From positions 2,828,756 to 2,892,755 of the forward strand of contig JBBCGJ010000001.1 of the NCBI GenBank assembly GCA_037200985.1: DNA of 64,000 nucleotides, given 5' to 3'. Position 1 is the stretch's first letter. Each line of letters opens with the position of its first letter. Position numbers and translations under genes: made by a program. The DNA is from Rhizomicrobium sp. GTDB lineage: Bacteria > Pseudomonadota > Alphaproteobacteria > Micropepsales > Micropepsaceae. The notes beneath the pieces are model-generated. The model searched no databases. It was not told the DNA's origin and was given only the letters and a program-made list of their open reading frames with translations. Below, in pieces: positions 37,502-45,969 of the stretch.

Positions 37502-39868
37502 TCAACCGGCGCGGAAGCGGATGGGGCGGCCGGACGAAGCGGCTTCGACCGCGCGCATGATGCGCTCTGCGTCGAAACCGAAATGGCGATAGAGATCGGC
37601 GACCGTCCCGGTCTGGCCGAAAGCATCGACGCCGAGGCTCTCGACGCGATGGCCATGGACGCCGCCCAGCCAGGATAGCGTGGCGGGATGACCGTCGATG
37701 ATCGTCACGATCGCCGCGTCGCGCGGAACATGCGCCAGCAGGCGCTCGATATGGGACGGTTGCGCCAGGCGGCCCGCTTGGCGATGCTTGCGCCCGCGGC
37801 GCCACTCCGAATAAAGCCGGTCGGCCGAAGTGATGGCGAGAACGCCGACACCGGAACGATCCTCTGCCATGAGCCCCGCCGCCGCGACGACCTCCGGCGA
37901 CACCGCGCCCTGATAGGCGAGGATCACGCCCGGGCTTCCGACCGGTTCCGACAGCCAATATCCACCGGCAACGATGTCGCGCTTCAGATCGGACGACATG
38001 CTCCGCAACGGCTGTTCGAGTGCACGGGTGGATAGACGAAGATAGACCGAGCCGCCCTGCTCCTCGTTCGGCGCCGCGCCATCGCTCTGAATGTGCTCGA
38101 AGGCCCAGCGCAAGATGACCGCGAGTTCGTCGGCATAGGCCGGCTCGTAGGAGGTGAGGCCGGGCTGCGCCATGCCGATCAGCGGCGTTCCGATCGATTG
38201 ATGCGCGCCACCTTCCGGCGCCAGCGCCACGCCGCTCGGCGTCGCCACAAGGATGAAACGCGCGTCCTGGTAGCAGGCGTAGTTCAAGGCATCGAGACCA
38301 CGGGCGATGAAGGGATCGTAGAGCGTTCCGACCGGCAGCAGGCGCGCGCCGAACAGGCTGTTCGAAAGCCCCATCGCGCCCAGCAGAAGAAACAGGTTCA
38401 TCTCCGCAATGCCCAGTTCCATGTGCTGGCCGGTCGATGCCATTTCCCAGCGCTGCGCCGACGGTATCTTGTGCTCGCGGAACAGATCGCTCTTCGCGTC
38501 CCGCGCGAACAGGCCGCGCCGGTTGACCCAGGCGCCCAGATTGGTCGAGACGGTCACGTCCGGCGAGGTCGTCACGATATGCGCCGCCAGATCGGACTGG
38601 CTGCGCGCGATCTCGTTGAGGACATTGCCGAAGGCCGCTTGCGTCGAGGTCACGCGCTGCGGCGGCAGAACGAGCTCATCCGGCACCGCGATGCGCGGCG
38701 CCGACAGCCGGCGCTCGCCGCCTTGCGCAAAGGGAACGTCGCCGAGGAATCGCGCCAATTCGTCAGGCGGCAGCGAGAGGCCCTCGAAAGGCTCCCATTC
38801 GCGGCCGTCGCCGATGGCCATCGCGGCGCGCAACTTCGCGATCTGGGCTTCGTTCATGAGGCCGGCGTGGTTGTCCTTATGGCCGGCGAGCGGCAGTCCG
38901 AAGCCTTTCACCGTGTAACAGAGAAAGCAGACGGGCCGGTCGTGATCGACGCTCTCGAAAGCCTCGAGGATGCTCGGCAGATCGTGACCGCCGAGATTGG
39001 ACATCAGGGCCGCCAGTTCTTCGTCGTTGCGCCTTTCAATGAGTCGCGAGACATCGCCCTGGTCGCCCAGATCGTCGAGCAGGCGCCGGCGCCACGCGCC
39101 GCCGCCCTGAAAGGTTAGCGCTGCGTAGAGCTCGTTGGGAGCACCATCGATCCAACGCTTCAGAGCGTCGCCGCCGGACTCCGCAAACGCGGCCTGCTGC
39201 AGCCTTCCGTATTTGAGGACCTTGAGCTCCCATCCCATGGCCTGGAACAGCTGCTCGAAGCGCGTGTGCAGGTCTTCGTGCACCACGGCATCCAGGCTCT
39301 GGCGGTTGTAATCGATCACCCACCAGGTGTTGCGCAATCCGAACTTCCAGCCTTCGAGCAGCGCTTCGTAGATATTGCCTTCGTCGAGCTCGGCGTCGCC
39401 GACCAGCGCGATCATGCGGCCCTTGGGGCGCTCCTGGGACCAGCCATGTTCGTGCACATAGTCCTGGACCATGCTCGCGAAGGCGGTAATCGCGACTCCG
39501 AGGCCCACCGAACCGGTCGAGAAATCGACATCGTCGCCGTCCTTGGTGCGCGACGGATAGGACTGCGCTCCGCCGAAGCCGCGGAAGTTCTCCAGCTTCT
39601 CGCGGGTCTGCTTGCCGAGAAGATATTGGATGGCGTGAAAGACCGGGCTGGCGTGCGGCTTCACCGCCACGCGGTCTTCCGGCTTGAGGATCGCGAAATA
39701 GAGCGCCGTCATGATCGTCGCCAGCGATGCGCTGGAGGCCTGATGCCCGCCGACCTTCATCCCGTCGGCGTTGTCGCGAAGATGGTTCGCGTTGTGTACC
39801 GTCCAGCTCGCGAGCCACAGAACCTTGCGCTCGAGTTCGGCCAGGATTTTCAGCCGGTCTGTCGGCAT
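37502..39868 (-). CDS. Thiamine-diphosphate enzyme, homodimeric pyruvate dehydrogenase E1-like / transketolase superfamily
   Basis: ATG 39868 gives 788 residues; a TTG at 39880 is also possible. The N-terminal phrases TVHNANHLRDNADGMKVGGH and GGAQSYPSRTKDG match AceE-type E1 proteins. The TPP motif is GDAELDEGNIYEALL...DYNRQSLD, with GDA in place of GDG. The pyrimidine and C-terminal domains follow (MELGIAEMNLFLLLGAMG, DAFGQTGTVADLY). It is about 90 residues shorter than E. coli AceE, and no E2 or E3 gene is nearby, so use of the normal lipoyl complex is uncertain. It appears to be the last gene of the operon beginning at 41839, within the low-oxygen block. Confidence 0.8.
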   Translation of the reverse strand: MPTDRLKILAELERKVLWLASWTVHNANHLRDNADGMKVGGHQASSASLATIMTALYFAILKPEDRVAVKPHASPVFHAIQYLLGKQTREKLENFRGFGGAQSYPSRTKDGDDVDFSTGSVGLGVAITAFASMVQDYVHEHGWSQERPKGRMIALVGDAELDEGNIYEALLEGWKFGLRNTWWVIDYNRQSLDAVVHEDLHTRFEQLFQAMGWELKVLKYGRLQQAAFAESGGDALKRWIDGAPNELYAALTFQGGGAWRRRLLDDLGDQGDVSRLIERRNDEELAALMSNLGGHDLPSILEAFESVDHDRPVCFLCYTVKGFGLPLAGHKDNHAGLMNEAQIAKLRAAMAIGDGREWEPFEGLSLPPDELARFLGDVPFAQGGERRLSAPRIAVPDELVLPPQRVTSTQAAFGNVLNEIARSQSDLAAHIVTTSPDVTVSTNLGAWVNRRGLFARDAKSDLFREHKIPSAQRWEMASTGQHMELGIAEMNLFLLLGAMGLSNSLFGARLLPVGTLYDPFIARGLDALNYACYQDARFILVATPSGVALAPEGGAHQSIGTPLIGMAQPGLTSYEPAYADELAVILRWAFEHIQSDGAAPNEEQGGSVYLRLSTRALEQPLRSMSSDLKRDIVAGGYWLSEPVGSPGVILAYQGAVSPEVVAAAGLMAEDRSGVGVLAITSADRLYSEWRRGRKHRQAGRLAQPSHIERLLAHVPRDAAIVTIIDGHPATLSWLGGVHGHRVESLGVDAFGQTGTVADLYRHFGFDAERIMRAVEAASSGRPIRFRAG

Positions 39869-39947
39869 CTCACGACTCAAAATGAATGCGGGAGGCCATT
39901 ATAGCCAAACCGTCGCCGCCAGCGCGAGGCCGTATGTGCGCGGCGCG

Positions 39948-41126
39948 TCAAGCCGCCCGCGAAGACGCCTTTTCGAGTGAGAGGACGACGTCCGCGGCGG
40001 TCGCGTGGACCAGGCCGCCGTCGAGAACCCGGCCGGACGCCAGCCGAATGCCCGCACGGCGAACAATGCCAAGCGCCAATGCGCTGTGAACGTTCTGGGC
40101 ATAGGCGCAAGCATGCTGCGCCTGCGCCGCCCGAATAAGAGACTGGGAGAGAGCCGCCATCGCGGCCGGCGCGGCCTCGTCGGGGAACTTCGCGAACAGC
40201 CCGGTGGCCCCGAGGCGCCCGCCCTCCCTCAGCCGCGCGTCGGCGTCGGGAAGCTGGACGAAGACCCGCCGCGCATGGCCGCGCACCGCGGCGACGATCT
40301 CGGCGAGACGGGCCGCCGGCGTGCCAGGCGGGACATCCTCGATCTTGACGACCAGGAACGGATTGTCGGCGGCATCGGCGCTGCGCAGCGCGAGCTGATA
40401 GAGGCGGCGACCGCGCGACGATGCCAGCGTTTCGAAGCCGACAGGCGCTGCCGCGGCGGCCGTCAGGCGCCGGCCGGATATCTCGCGCGTGAGAAGCAGG
40501 CACTGCTTCAGCATCGCCTCGTCGAGAGAAAGCCGGGCGCGCGGATCGATGCCGTCGCGTTGCCCGACCGGCGCGACGCTCATCGGCGTGCAAAGGAAGG
40601 TCGACGCCGTGCCGCGCCGCAGATCGTAAACCGGAAGAAAGCCCAAGCTCGTGCCGTCACATGCGGGGTGGCCGCCGGCGAGGCGCGCAAGAGGATCGAC
40701 ATCGGCCGAGGCGCCGGTGTCCGTGGCGAGCTTGGGTGCCGGCGCCGCCGGCGCGTCGGCGTCCGCGCCGCGCCCGATCTCCGCCACCTCCGCCACGCGG
40801 AACAGGGGCGCGATCTTTTCGGCCGCATCGGTTCCGAAAAACAGCTTGAGCAACGCCCTATTGACCGTCTGCGCGACCGACAGCGCCGATTCGGCGGCGC
40901 AACTGCGCACCACCAGGAAGAAACCGGCGGGCTGGAACAGGACGAATTCGTCCGGCACGAGGCGCATCACATGCTGTTCGCACATGAGCCTCAGACGGGC
41001 CGGGCGGCCGCGGCCGCAGCGATGCAGAACGGGACCGAGATCGAACCAATAGGCCGCCTTGCCCATGAGCGCGGCGGCATCGAACACCCCATCGACGACA
41101 CAGACGTTTTCGGCCGAGTTCTGCAT
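39948..41126 (-). CDS. Hypothetical protein, possibly a degenerate EAL-type domain protein
   Basis: The 392 residues have no signal peptide or membrane helix. The N-terminal third (VMRLVPDEFVLFQPAGFFLVV) and the C-terminal 180 residues (FLVVKIEDVPPGTP..., LGATGLFAKFP, AGIRLASGRVLDGG) seem to be two domains joined by an Ala/Pro-rich linker near residue 130. The C-terminal part faintly recalls a worn EAL fold, but no EAL, DDFGTG or other catalytic signature is present, so enzyme activity is unlikely. This assignment is weak. The gene lies 12 bp after the exported-protein gene and 79 bp before the E1-like gene, all on one strand. Confidence 0.6.
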   Translation of the reverse strand: MQNSAENVCVVDGVFDAAALMGKAAYWFDLGPVLHRCGRGRPARLRLMCEQHVMRLVPDEFVLFQPAGFFLVVRSCAAESALSVAQTVNRALLKLFFGTDAAEKIAPLFRVAEVAEIGRGADADAPAAPAPKLATDTGASADVDPLARLAGGHPACDGTSLGFLPVYDLRRGTASTFLCTPMSVAPVGQRDGIDPRARLSLDEAMLKQCLLLTREISGRRLTAAAAAPVGFETLASSRGRRLYQLALRSADAADNPFLVVKIEDVPPGTPAARLAEIVAAVRGHARRVFVQLPDADARLREGGRLGATGLFAKFPDEAAPAAMAALSQSLIRAAQAQHACAYAQNVHSALALGIVRRAGIRLASGRVLDGGLVHATAADVVLSLEKASSRAA

Positions 41127-41138
41127 GGCGGCGCCCTT

Positions 41139-41468
41139 TCAGCGCGAAGACGAAGGCGGGACCGCCGGACCGTCGCCCATAGATTTGCTTGCGAGGACCG
41201 AAGACCTGCGACTGGATTCCAGATCGGCCTTGACGGTGCGCAACTTGTCGAACACCAGCGACTGCAGGTCGCCGGCACCCGAACCGACGGCCGCCTGCGC
41301 CATCGTGGACCGACAGTCGGATTCGCTACCGCCCAGCGCGCGGCAAGCTTGCACGGCACCGCTCTGGTCCAGGCCGGGGACGGCGCCGGGGTGGCCGAAG
41401 CCGAGATCGGGCTCGTGCGGCAGCAGCACCGCGATGACGGCGAGCGCGAGGGTGGCCCGTGCGAACAT
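41139..41468 (-). CDS. Small exported protein of unknown function (109 aa)
   Basis: ATG 41468 overlaps the preceding stop as TGATG. The N-terminus MFARATLALAVIAVLLP is a signal peptide or short anchor. The mature part has two cysteines (VQACRALGGSESDCRS), possibly a disulfide, then a helical stretch (LQSLVFDKLRTVKADLE). No family recognised. Coupling to the attachment-like gene upstream suggests a joint role. Confidence 0.65.
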   Translation of the reverse strand: MFARATLALAVIAVLLPHEPDLGFGHPGAVPGLDQSGAVQACRALGGSESDCRSTMAQAAVGSGAGDLQSLVFDKLRTVKADLESSRRSSVLASKSMGDGPAVPPSSSR

Positions 41469-41839
41469 CACGCGCTCCGCAGCGAGGCTTGCGCCGGGAT
41501 CGGCGCGTTTTCGACGATCTCGCCGAGCACCAGATCATAGACGCGGCGGTCCATCGCCAGGCGCAGTTCGCGCGTCATGTCGGGCGATGCGACAATCACG
41601 AGACCTTCGTAGCAACCGTGGATCGCGCCTTCGATCAGGTGCGACATGATCTGCCGCGCCAGCGTGGCGCCCGGACGGCGCGCATGAAGCAGATTGACGA
41701 TCTTGGCGCCCCTGGCCGCCGCCGAACGGGGCGGCATTGCGAGGGTTTGAAGAACGCGGGACGTTCCATCCGCGTTGGCGAGGATTCTGGCGCCGTTGGC
41801 GTCGGTTGCGACCACTACCCAGATTTCGTTGTTCGACAT
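41468..41839 (-). CDS. Host-attachment-protein family member (PF10116-like)
   Basis: The 123 residues match the family of short proteins first described as needed by Agrobacterium to attach to host cells. Evidence is IWVVVATDANGARILANADG at the start and HGCYEGLVIVASPDMTRELRLAM plus VYDLVLGEIVENAP at the end. It is somewhat short for the family. The fold resembles archaeal release factor 1 domains (baeRF), so the true biochemical role is open. It is first in an operon that ends with the E1-like enzyme. A 17-bp dyad lies 74 bp before its start codon. Confidence 0.75.
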   Translation of the reverse strand: MSNNEIWVVVATDANGARILANADGTSRVLQTLAMPPRSAAARGAKIVNLLHARRPGATLARQIMSHLIEGAIHGCYEGLVIVASPDMTRELRLAMDRRVYDLVLGEIVENAPIPAQASLRSA

Positions 41840-41912
41840 GGCCGATGCTCTCGATCAGTTTCGTCCTGATCATGATCGCGACCGGCGCAATAAAATATTC
41901 GGATCGTTTGCG

Positions 41913-41929
41913 TACGCAGAAAGTGCGTA
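41913..41929. promoter_or_regulatory. 17-bp dyad TACGCAGAAAGTGCGTA, candidate FixJ-type operator
   Basis: Perfect 6-bp arms TACGCA/TGCGTA with a 5-nt spacer, 74 bp before the ATG of the attachment-like gene (41839, minus strand). GTACGCAG here differs at one base from GTAMGTAG, the core described for FixJ. It matches the site at 42382 at most positions. Confidence 0.5.
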
Positions 41930-41936
41930 TGACCGT

Positions 41937-42317
41937 TTAGACGGCCTGCTGCATCGCTTTTTCGATGAGATCGGCGAGCTCCAAACCGTCGATCGGCTTG
42001 TGGAGCATGCGAACGCCGCCAGCCGCCAGCACGCGCTGCTCCAGGGTGGCATCGCCCCGTCCCGTGATGATGATGACCGGAAGCCGGCTGCCGCGGCGAC
42101 GCAGCGTCTCGAGCAATTCCAGGCCGGTCATTCCCGGCATGTCATAGTCCGCGACGATGCAGCCGGACTGGTCAGGCTGGAATGTTTCCAGGAATTCCAA
42201 AGCGGACTCGTAAGTCCGCACGGCCAATCCCATCGCTTCCAGGAACGCCCCGGTCGAATCGCGCACCGACTTGTTGTCGTCGACGAGCCATGTGGTGCGG
42301 ACACCCGGCTTGAACAC
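41937..42317 (-). CDS. Single-domain response regulator (second)
   Basis: The 126-residue receiver has the acidic pocket WLVDDNK, Asp57 in CIVADYDMPGMTG, ITGRGDAT and the conserved Lys-Pro in LHKPIDG. No output domain follows. It sits between the second FixJ and the attachment-like operon, all on one strand. A FixJ-like site lies 65-82 bp before its start, so it may be induced by the FixJ proteins and feed back on them. This would parallel negative regulators of FixL such as FixT, though FixT itself is not clearly similar. Confidence 0.85.
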   Translation of the reverse strand: MFKPGVRTTWLVDDNKSVRDSTGAFLEAMGLAVRTYESALEFLETFQPDQSGCIVADYDMPGMTGLELLETLRRRGSRLPVIIITGRGDATLEQRVLAAGGVRMLHKPIDGLELADLIEKAMQQAV

Positions 42318-42381
42318 GAAAATACGCCTCCGATACGCACCGAACGGCCGTCACGTTAGCTGCGGCAACAATACGGGAATA

Positions 42382-42399
42382 TGCGTAGTTTCTACTTAC
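42382..42399. promoter_or_regulatory. Candidate FixJ K-box with dyad, before the second single-domain receiver
   Basis: On the minus strand 42399-42392 reads GTAAGTAG, an exact match to the FixJ core GTAMGTAG. The 17-bp unit 42382-42398 (TGCGTAGTTTCTACTTA) is an imperfect dyad that aligns with the site at 41913. It begins 65 bp before the start codon at 42317 and overlaps the end of the second fixJ gene. Confidence 0.55.
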
Positions 42400-43021
42400 G
42401 GAGGGCCGGCTGGGCGCTTTCGGCGGCGCGAGCGATGCGCACGAGGTCCGCCAGACTGGCGATCCGCATCTTGTCCTGGATGCGCGAGCGGTGGACCTCC
42501 ACCGTGCGGGGCGAGATGCCCAGGGCATGCGCCACGAGCTTGTTGGAGCGGCCGGTCGCGAGCTGATGAAATATCTCCTGCTCACGCTCGGTCAGAAGTG
42601 CGATCAGCGCCTCGGCTTCCCTGGCCGACGTCGCCTGCTCCTGGGCCTGTCGCCCGTTTTCCAGCGCGCGCGATACGGCGCCGAGCAGGGCTTCGTCGTC
42701 GAACGGCTTCTCGATGAGGTCGGCGGCCCCGGCCTTCAGCGCCTTGACGGCAAGCGGCACGTCGGCATGGCCGGTCACGATAATCACAGCGACGCGGATT
42801 CCGCGCCGGGAGAGCTCCTCCTGCAATTCGAGACCGCTCATCTGGGGCATGCGTACATCGGCGACGACGCAGTCGCTCGGCTGAGGCCGGGCTCGGTCCA
42901 GAAATTCCAGGGCGGACGGAAAATCCTCGACCTTCAGACCGGCGGACTCCAGCAGCGCGCGGATCGAGCCGCGCACGCGATCATGATCGTCGACGACGAA
43001 AACAGTCGGTTCAGGCTGCAT
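42392..43021 (-). CDS. FixJ-type response regulator, paralogue 2
   Basis: ATG 43021 lies inside the end of the kinase gene (11-bp overlap) and gives 209 residues, the FixJ length. The receiver has Asp55 in CVVADVRMPQMSG and TGHADVPLAVKALKAGAADLIEKPFDD. The HTH domain has LTEREQEIFHQLATG and ISPRTVEVHRSRIQDKM. The recognition helix is close to that of paralogue 1 (SPRTIEIHRAHI against SPRTVEVHRSRI), so the two may bind overlapping sites. The stop codon coincides with the candidate K-box. Confidence 0.9.
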   Translation of the reverse strand: MQPEPTVFVVDDHDRVRGSIRALLESAGLKVEDFPSALEFLDRARPQPSDCVVADVRMPQMSGLELQEELSRRGIRVAVIIVTGHADVPLAVKALKAGAADLIEKPFDDEALLGAVSRALENGRQAQEQATSAREAEALIALLTEREQEIFHQLATGRSNKLVAHALGISPRTVEVHRSRIQDKMRIASLADLVRIARAAESAQPALRK

Positions 43022-44687
43022 TCTGCTTCTCGATCGGATCGGCGATGGGCAGGCGGAAGCGGAAAGTCGCACCGCCGCCGTCATTGGTTTCGCCCCAAAT
43101 CTTACCGTCATGGGCTTCGACGATCGACTGGCAGATCGTCAGACCGACGCCCATGCCGTTCTCCTTCGTCGTGACGAAGGGCTGGAACAGCTTGGCCATC
43201 ACGTCGGGCGCGATGCCGGGTCCGGTATCCGACACGGTCACGCAAACATGGCCGGGCTCGTCCATTCCGGTCGCGACGATCAGCTCGCGTCGCTCGCTGT
43301 TGGACATCGCGTCGACGGCGTTGCGCACCAGGTTGAGGATCACCTGCTGAATCTGGATCTTGTCCACGAAGATCGCGGGCAGATCGCCACGCAATTGCGT
43401 CCGCAGCATCGCCTTGACGTCGGCGCTTCCCGCGGCACCGAGCACGACGGTCTCTTCCACGATTTTGTTCAAATCGTCGATCGCGCGGTTCGTCTTCCGC
43501 TTTTCGATGAACTCGCGCAACGTGCGCATGATCCCGCCGGCCAGCTTGGTCTCGTTCGCGGCCTTGTCGAGGAAGTCCCGCGCACGCAGAGCCTCGGGCT
43601 GATCGAGCGCGCCAAGCGTGCGATGTGCCGCGCGGATATAGTTCATGGCGGCAGTGAGCGGCTGGCTGAGTTCGTGGGCTATGGTGGAGGCCAGCATGCC
43701 CATCGTGTTCCAGCGCGACAGATGAATCAGCTCTTCCTGGAGTCCGAGCAGCTTCTTCTGCGTGCTTTTCTGCTCGGTGATGTCGCGCACGATCTGCGAA
43801 GCGCCGATGATTTCGTGACGCTCGTCGCGGATCGGCGAGAGCGTCAGTGCCACGCTGACATCCGTGCCGTCCTTGGCGCGGCGCAACGTCTCGAAATCGT
43901 GGATCTTCTCTCCGGCGCGCAGCCGCGCCCACAGCGCATCCTGCTCGCTCTTCAACTCGGGCGGCAGAATCACGTCGACATGATGATTGACGACTTCGTC
44001 CTTGTCGTAGCCGAACATGTCCTGCGCGGCCTTGTTCCAGGACTTGACCTCGCCATCCATGAGAAAGGTGATGATCGGATCGATCGAATTCTCGACAAGC
44101 AGCGCGAAGAAATAGGTGTAGCGGCGCAGCGCCTTGATCTGCTCCATCTGGTCAGCGAGTTCGGCATTGGCGTCGCGCAGGCGATCGATGACGAGCTGCT
44201 GCTCGCGCGCCAACTCGACATGGGTCGCCTCCGATTTGCGCATACGAACCAGTTCGGTGACGTCCTCGACGCAATGCAGGATCGACCGGACACCGCCATC
44301 GGCGTCCAGGACGGGCGTGTTGATCGGATTCCAGTAGCGCTCCTCGAATCCGCCACCTTCGGAATCGGGTTTGCGGATGTCGTATTTCTGGATGCTCATC
44401 ATGTCCGGCCGGCGCAGATCCAGAACACGCAGAAGCGAGTTGCGCAGCTTGGCGACGCCGTCCGCGGCCGGATCGTCCGGATTGTCCGGGAAGACTTCAA
44501 AAATGTTTCGACCGACGATGTCCTCGCGCCGGGTCTTCGTGGCACGGCAATAGGCGTCGTTCACGGCACGAATCGTGAGAGCCGGGTCGAGAACAAGATA
44601 AAGCCCCGGCGTTTGGGCGAAGAGAGCACCGAAATCCTGCTGCCCTGCGGCCGCAAAATCCCCAGCCCCGCTCGATATTTGAGTCAT
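43011..44687 (-). CDS. FixL-like histidine kinase without the haem-PAS signature
   Basis: The 558 residues contain an N-terminal PAS (about 15-145, GLYLVLDPALTIRAVNDAYCRATK), a coiled segment (about 150-190), a second PAS (about 195-305, IDPIITFLMDGEVKSWNKA), HisKA with IAHELSQPL (His338) and an HATPase domain. The kinase half is very close to FixL 1 (FVTTKENGMGVGLTICQSI against FVTTKEKGMGIGLTICQSI). Neither PAS domain has the haem-ligand signature seen in paralogue 1, so the signal is probably not haem-bound oxygen. No membrane segments. Paired with the second FixJ. Confidence 0.9.
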   Translation of the reverse strand: MTQISSGAGDFAAAGQQDFGALFAQTPGLYLVLDPALTIRAVNDAYCRATKTRREDIVGRNIFEVFPDNPDDPAADGVAKLRNSLLRVLDLRRPDMMSIQKYDIRKPDSEGGGFEERYWNPINTPVLDADGGVRSILHCVEDVTELVRMRKSEATHVELAREQQLVIDRLRDANAELADQMEQIKALRRYTYFFALLVENSIDPIITFLMDGEVKSWNKAAQDMFGYDKDEVVNHHVDVILPPELKSEQDALWARLRAGEKIHDFETLRRAKDGTDVSVALTLSPIRDERHEIIGASQIVRDITEQKSTQKKLLGLQEELIHLSRWNTMGMLASTIAHELSQPLTAAMNYIRAAHRTLGALDQPEALRARDFLDKAANETKLAGGIMRTLREFIEKRKTNRAIDDLNKIVEETVVLGAAGSADVKAMLRTQLRGDLPAIFVDKIQIQQVILNLVRNAVDAMSNSERRELIVATGMDEPGHVCVTVSDTGPGIAPDVMAKLFQPFVTTKENGMGVGLTICQSIVEAHDGKIWGETNDGGGATFRFRLPIADPIEKQNAA

Positions 44688-44755
44688 GCGCGAGTATCGG
44701 CATTGATTCGAAGGGAATATTAGCCCGATTCATTAAACGATGATTAAGTTTTGGC

Positions 44756-44772
44756 TGTAGGTTGTGTCTACA
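44756..44772. promoter_or_regulatory. 17-bp dyad TGTAG-N7-CTACA before the second fixL-like gene
   Basis: Perfect 5-bp arms with a 7-nt spacer, 69 bp before the start at 44687. The length and position match the dyads at 41913 and 42382, but only GTAG is shared in sequence. It may be an autoregulatory site. The rest of 44688-44908 holds no gene. Confidence 0.35.
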
Positions 44773-44908
44773 TTAGAGGGCTTCGCGGAGTCCCTCGCCG
44801 CGTTTATCCGGACGGGGTTGTGATGATGGGCCCGCAACTACCACGCGAATCCTATCTGCGCGTGAGACTGTTGCCGTGTGCATTCGTCAGCCGCGTCTGC
44901 TGCGTCTG

Positions 44909-45391
44909 CTAAGCCGAAGCGCTTCTTTCGAACGCCGCAAGGCTGTCGGAATTGTGCGTTCGCGCCCGTGGCGGCGCGCACCGGTGCGCAATGCCCGAAT
45001 CGCACCGCTGAGTCCGCCGCCAGGCGGCGGGGCTCGTCTCGACATATTGGGAAAACGCGCGGGTGAGATGGCTCTGATCCGAAAAACCGGTTTCGATCGC
45101 GATCTCACACAGGGATTTGTCGGAGGCAACCATCAGGTGCATTGCCCGCTCCAGCCTTTGCAGCAGCAGCCACCGATGGGGAGGGCAGCCCACGCTTTGC
45201 CGGAAAGCCAGGCTGAAATGGCCCCGCGACAGACCGCAGGCCAGCGCGAGCTCCGCGAGCGTCACGGTGCGGGCCAAATCCGCGACCATCAGCGTCTTGG
45301 CGCGCCTCTCCTGCCAGGGTGCGAGCCCGCCGCTATCACGAACGGGAATTTCCGCGAGGCAATTGCCGTACCGATTCAAAGCGCGCTCCAT
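44909..45391 (-). CDS. AraC-family transcription regulator, HTH domain only
   Basis: The 160 residues are mostly the double helix-turn-helix domain: VTLAELALACGLSRGHFSLAF and LCEIAIETGFSDQSHLTRAFSQYVETSPAAWRR. There is no N-terminal sensory domain of usual size, only about 35 residues before the HTH, so a ligand response is not evident. The tail after residue 125 is basic and of low complexity. Its targets are unknown. The DoxX-like gene is upstream on the same strand. Confidence 0.85.
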   Translation of the reverse strand: MERALNRYGNCLAEIPVRDSGGLAPWQERRAKTLMVADLARTVTLAELALACGLSRGHFSLAFRQSVGCPPHRWLLLQRLERAMHLMVASDKSLCEIAIETGFSDQSHLTRAFSQYVETSPAAWRRTQRCDSGIAHRCAPPRARTHNSDSLAAFERSASA

Positions 45392-45481
45392 GAAATGTTT
45401 CGCACGCCATGTTGCGGAGTGGCGCCATTAAACAAATCCCTGCCGGTGTGACACGCCTCTCACCCCATCGGGTGGCCGGCG

Positions 45482-45841
45482 TTACCGTTCGAGCCGGATG
45501 ATCCGCCGACCGAACAGGCGCCCATCGACCGAATAGGCTCCGCCGCCGAGCATCGCGAGCGCCGCCGCGGTCGCCGCGTGGAAGCCGACCACGAATCCAA
45601 GCCGGCCACCGATATCCACTGCGACCGTGGCCATAACGGCCGCGCAAAACGCCGCGGCGATCTTCGTGCAAAATCCAATGCCTAAGGTAAATGCGAGGGC
45701 TGCAAATCCAAGCCGCGTCCACGCCGGAAACGTATCGAGATACGCCGACCCGGCAAGCAGCAGCAGCGCATTCGACAGGCGCAGAACCAGCAACCCTACG
45801 CCGGCGGCATTCGCTGGAAAGACCGAAGAGTTGCTTTTCAC
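45482..45841 (-). CDS. DoxX-like small membrane protein
   Basis: The 119 residues start at GTG 45841 and have four hydrophobic segments (VGLLVLRLSNALLLLAGSAYL, LGFAALAFTLGIGF, AAAFCAAVMATVAVDI, AATAAALAMLGGGAYSVDGR). The ending AYSVDGRLFGRRII is typical of DoxX-like proteins. Function unknown. It is divergent from the propeller kinase gene by about 130 bp, and such pairs are frequent in proteobacteria. Confidence 0.65.
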   Translation of the reverse strand: MKSNSSVFPANAAGVGLLVLRLSNALLLLAGSAYLDTFPAWTRLGFAALAFTLGIGFCTKIAAAFCAAVMATVAVDIGGRLGFVVGFHAATAAALAMLGGGAYSVDGRLFGRRIIRLER

Positions 45842-45969
45842 GCATGAGGATTAGCGAATGCTGGCGGTGGCCTCCATCGCGCATCGGAGCTACGATGCAA
45901 TCACTCTTTCGGGTGACGACCCGATGGCAAAGCATGCGAACCTGCCGCGGAGTATAGGTTAGGGGGTCA

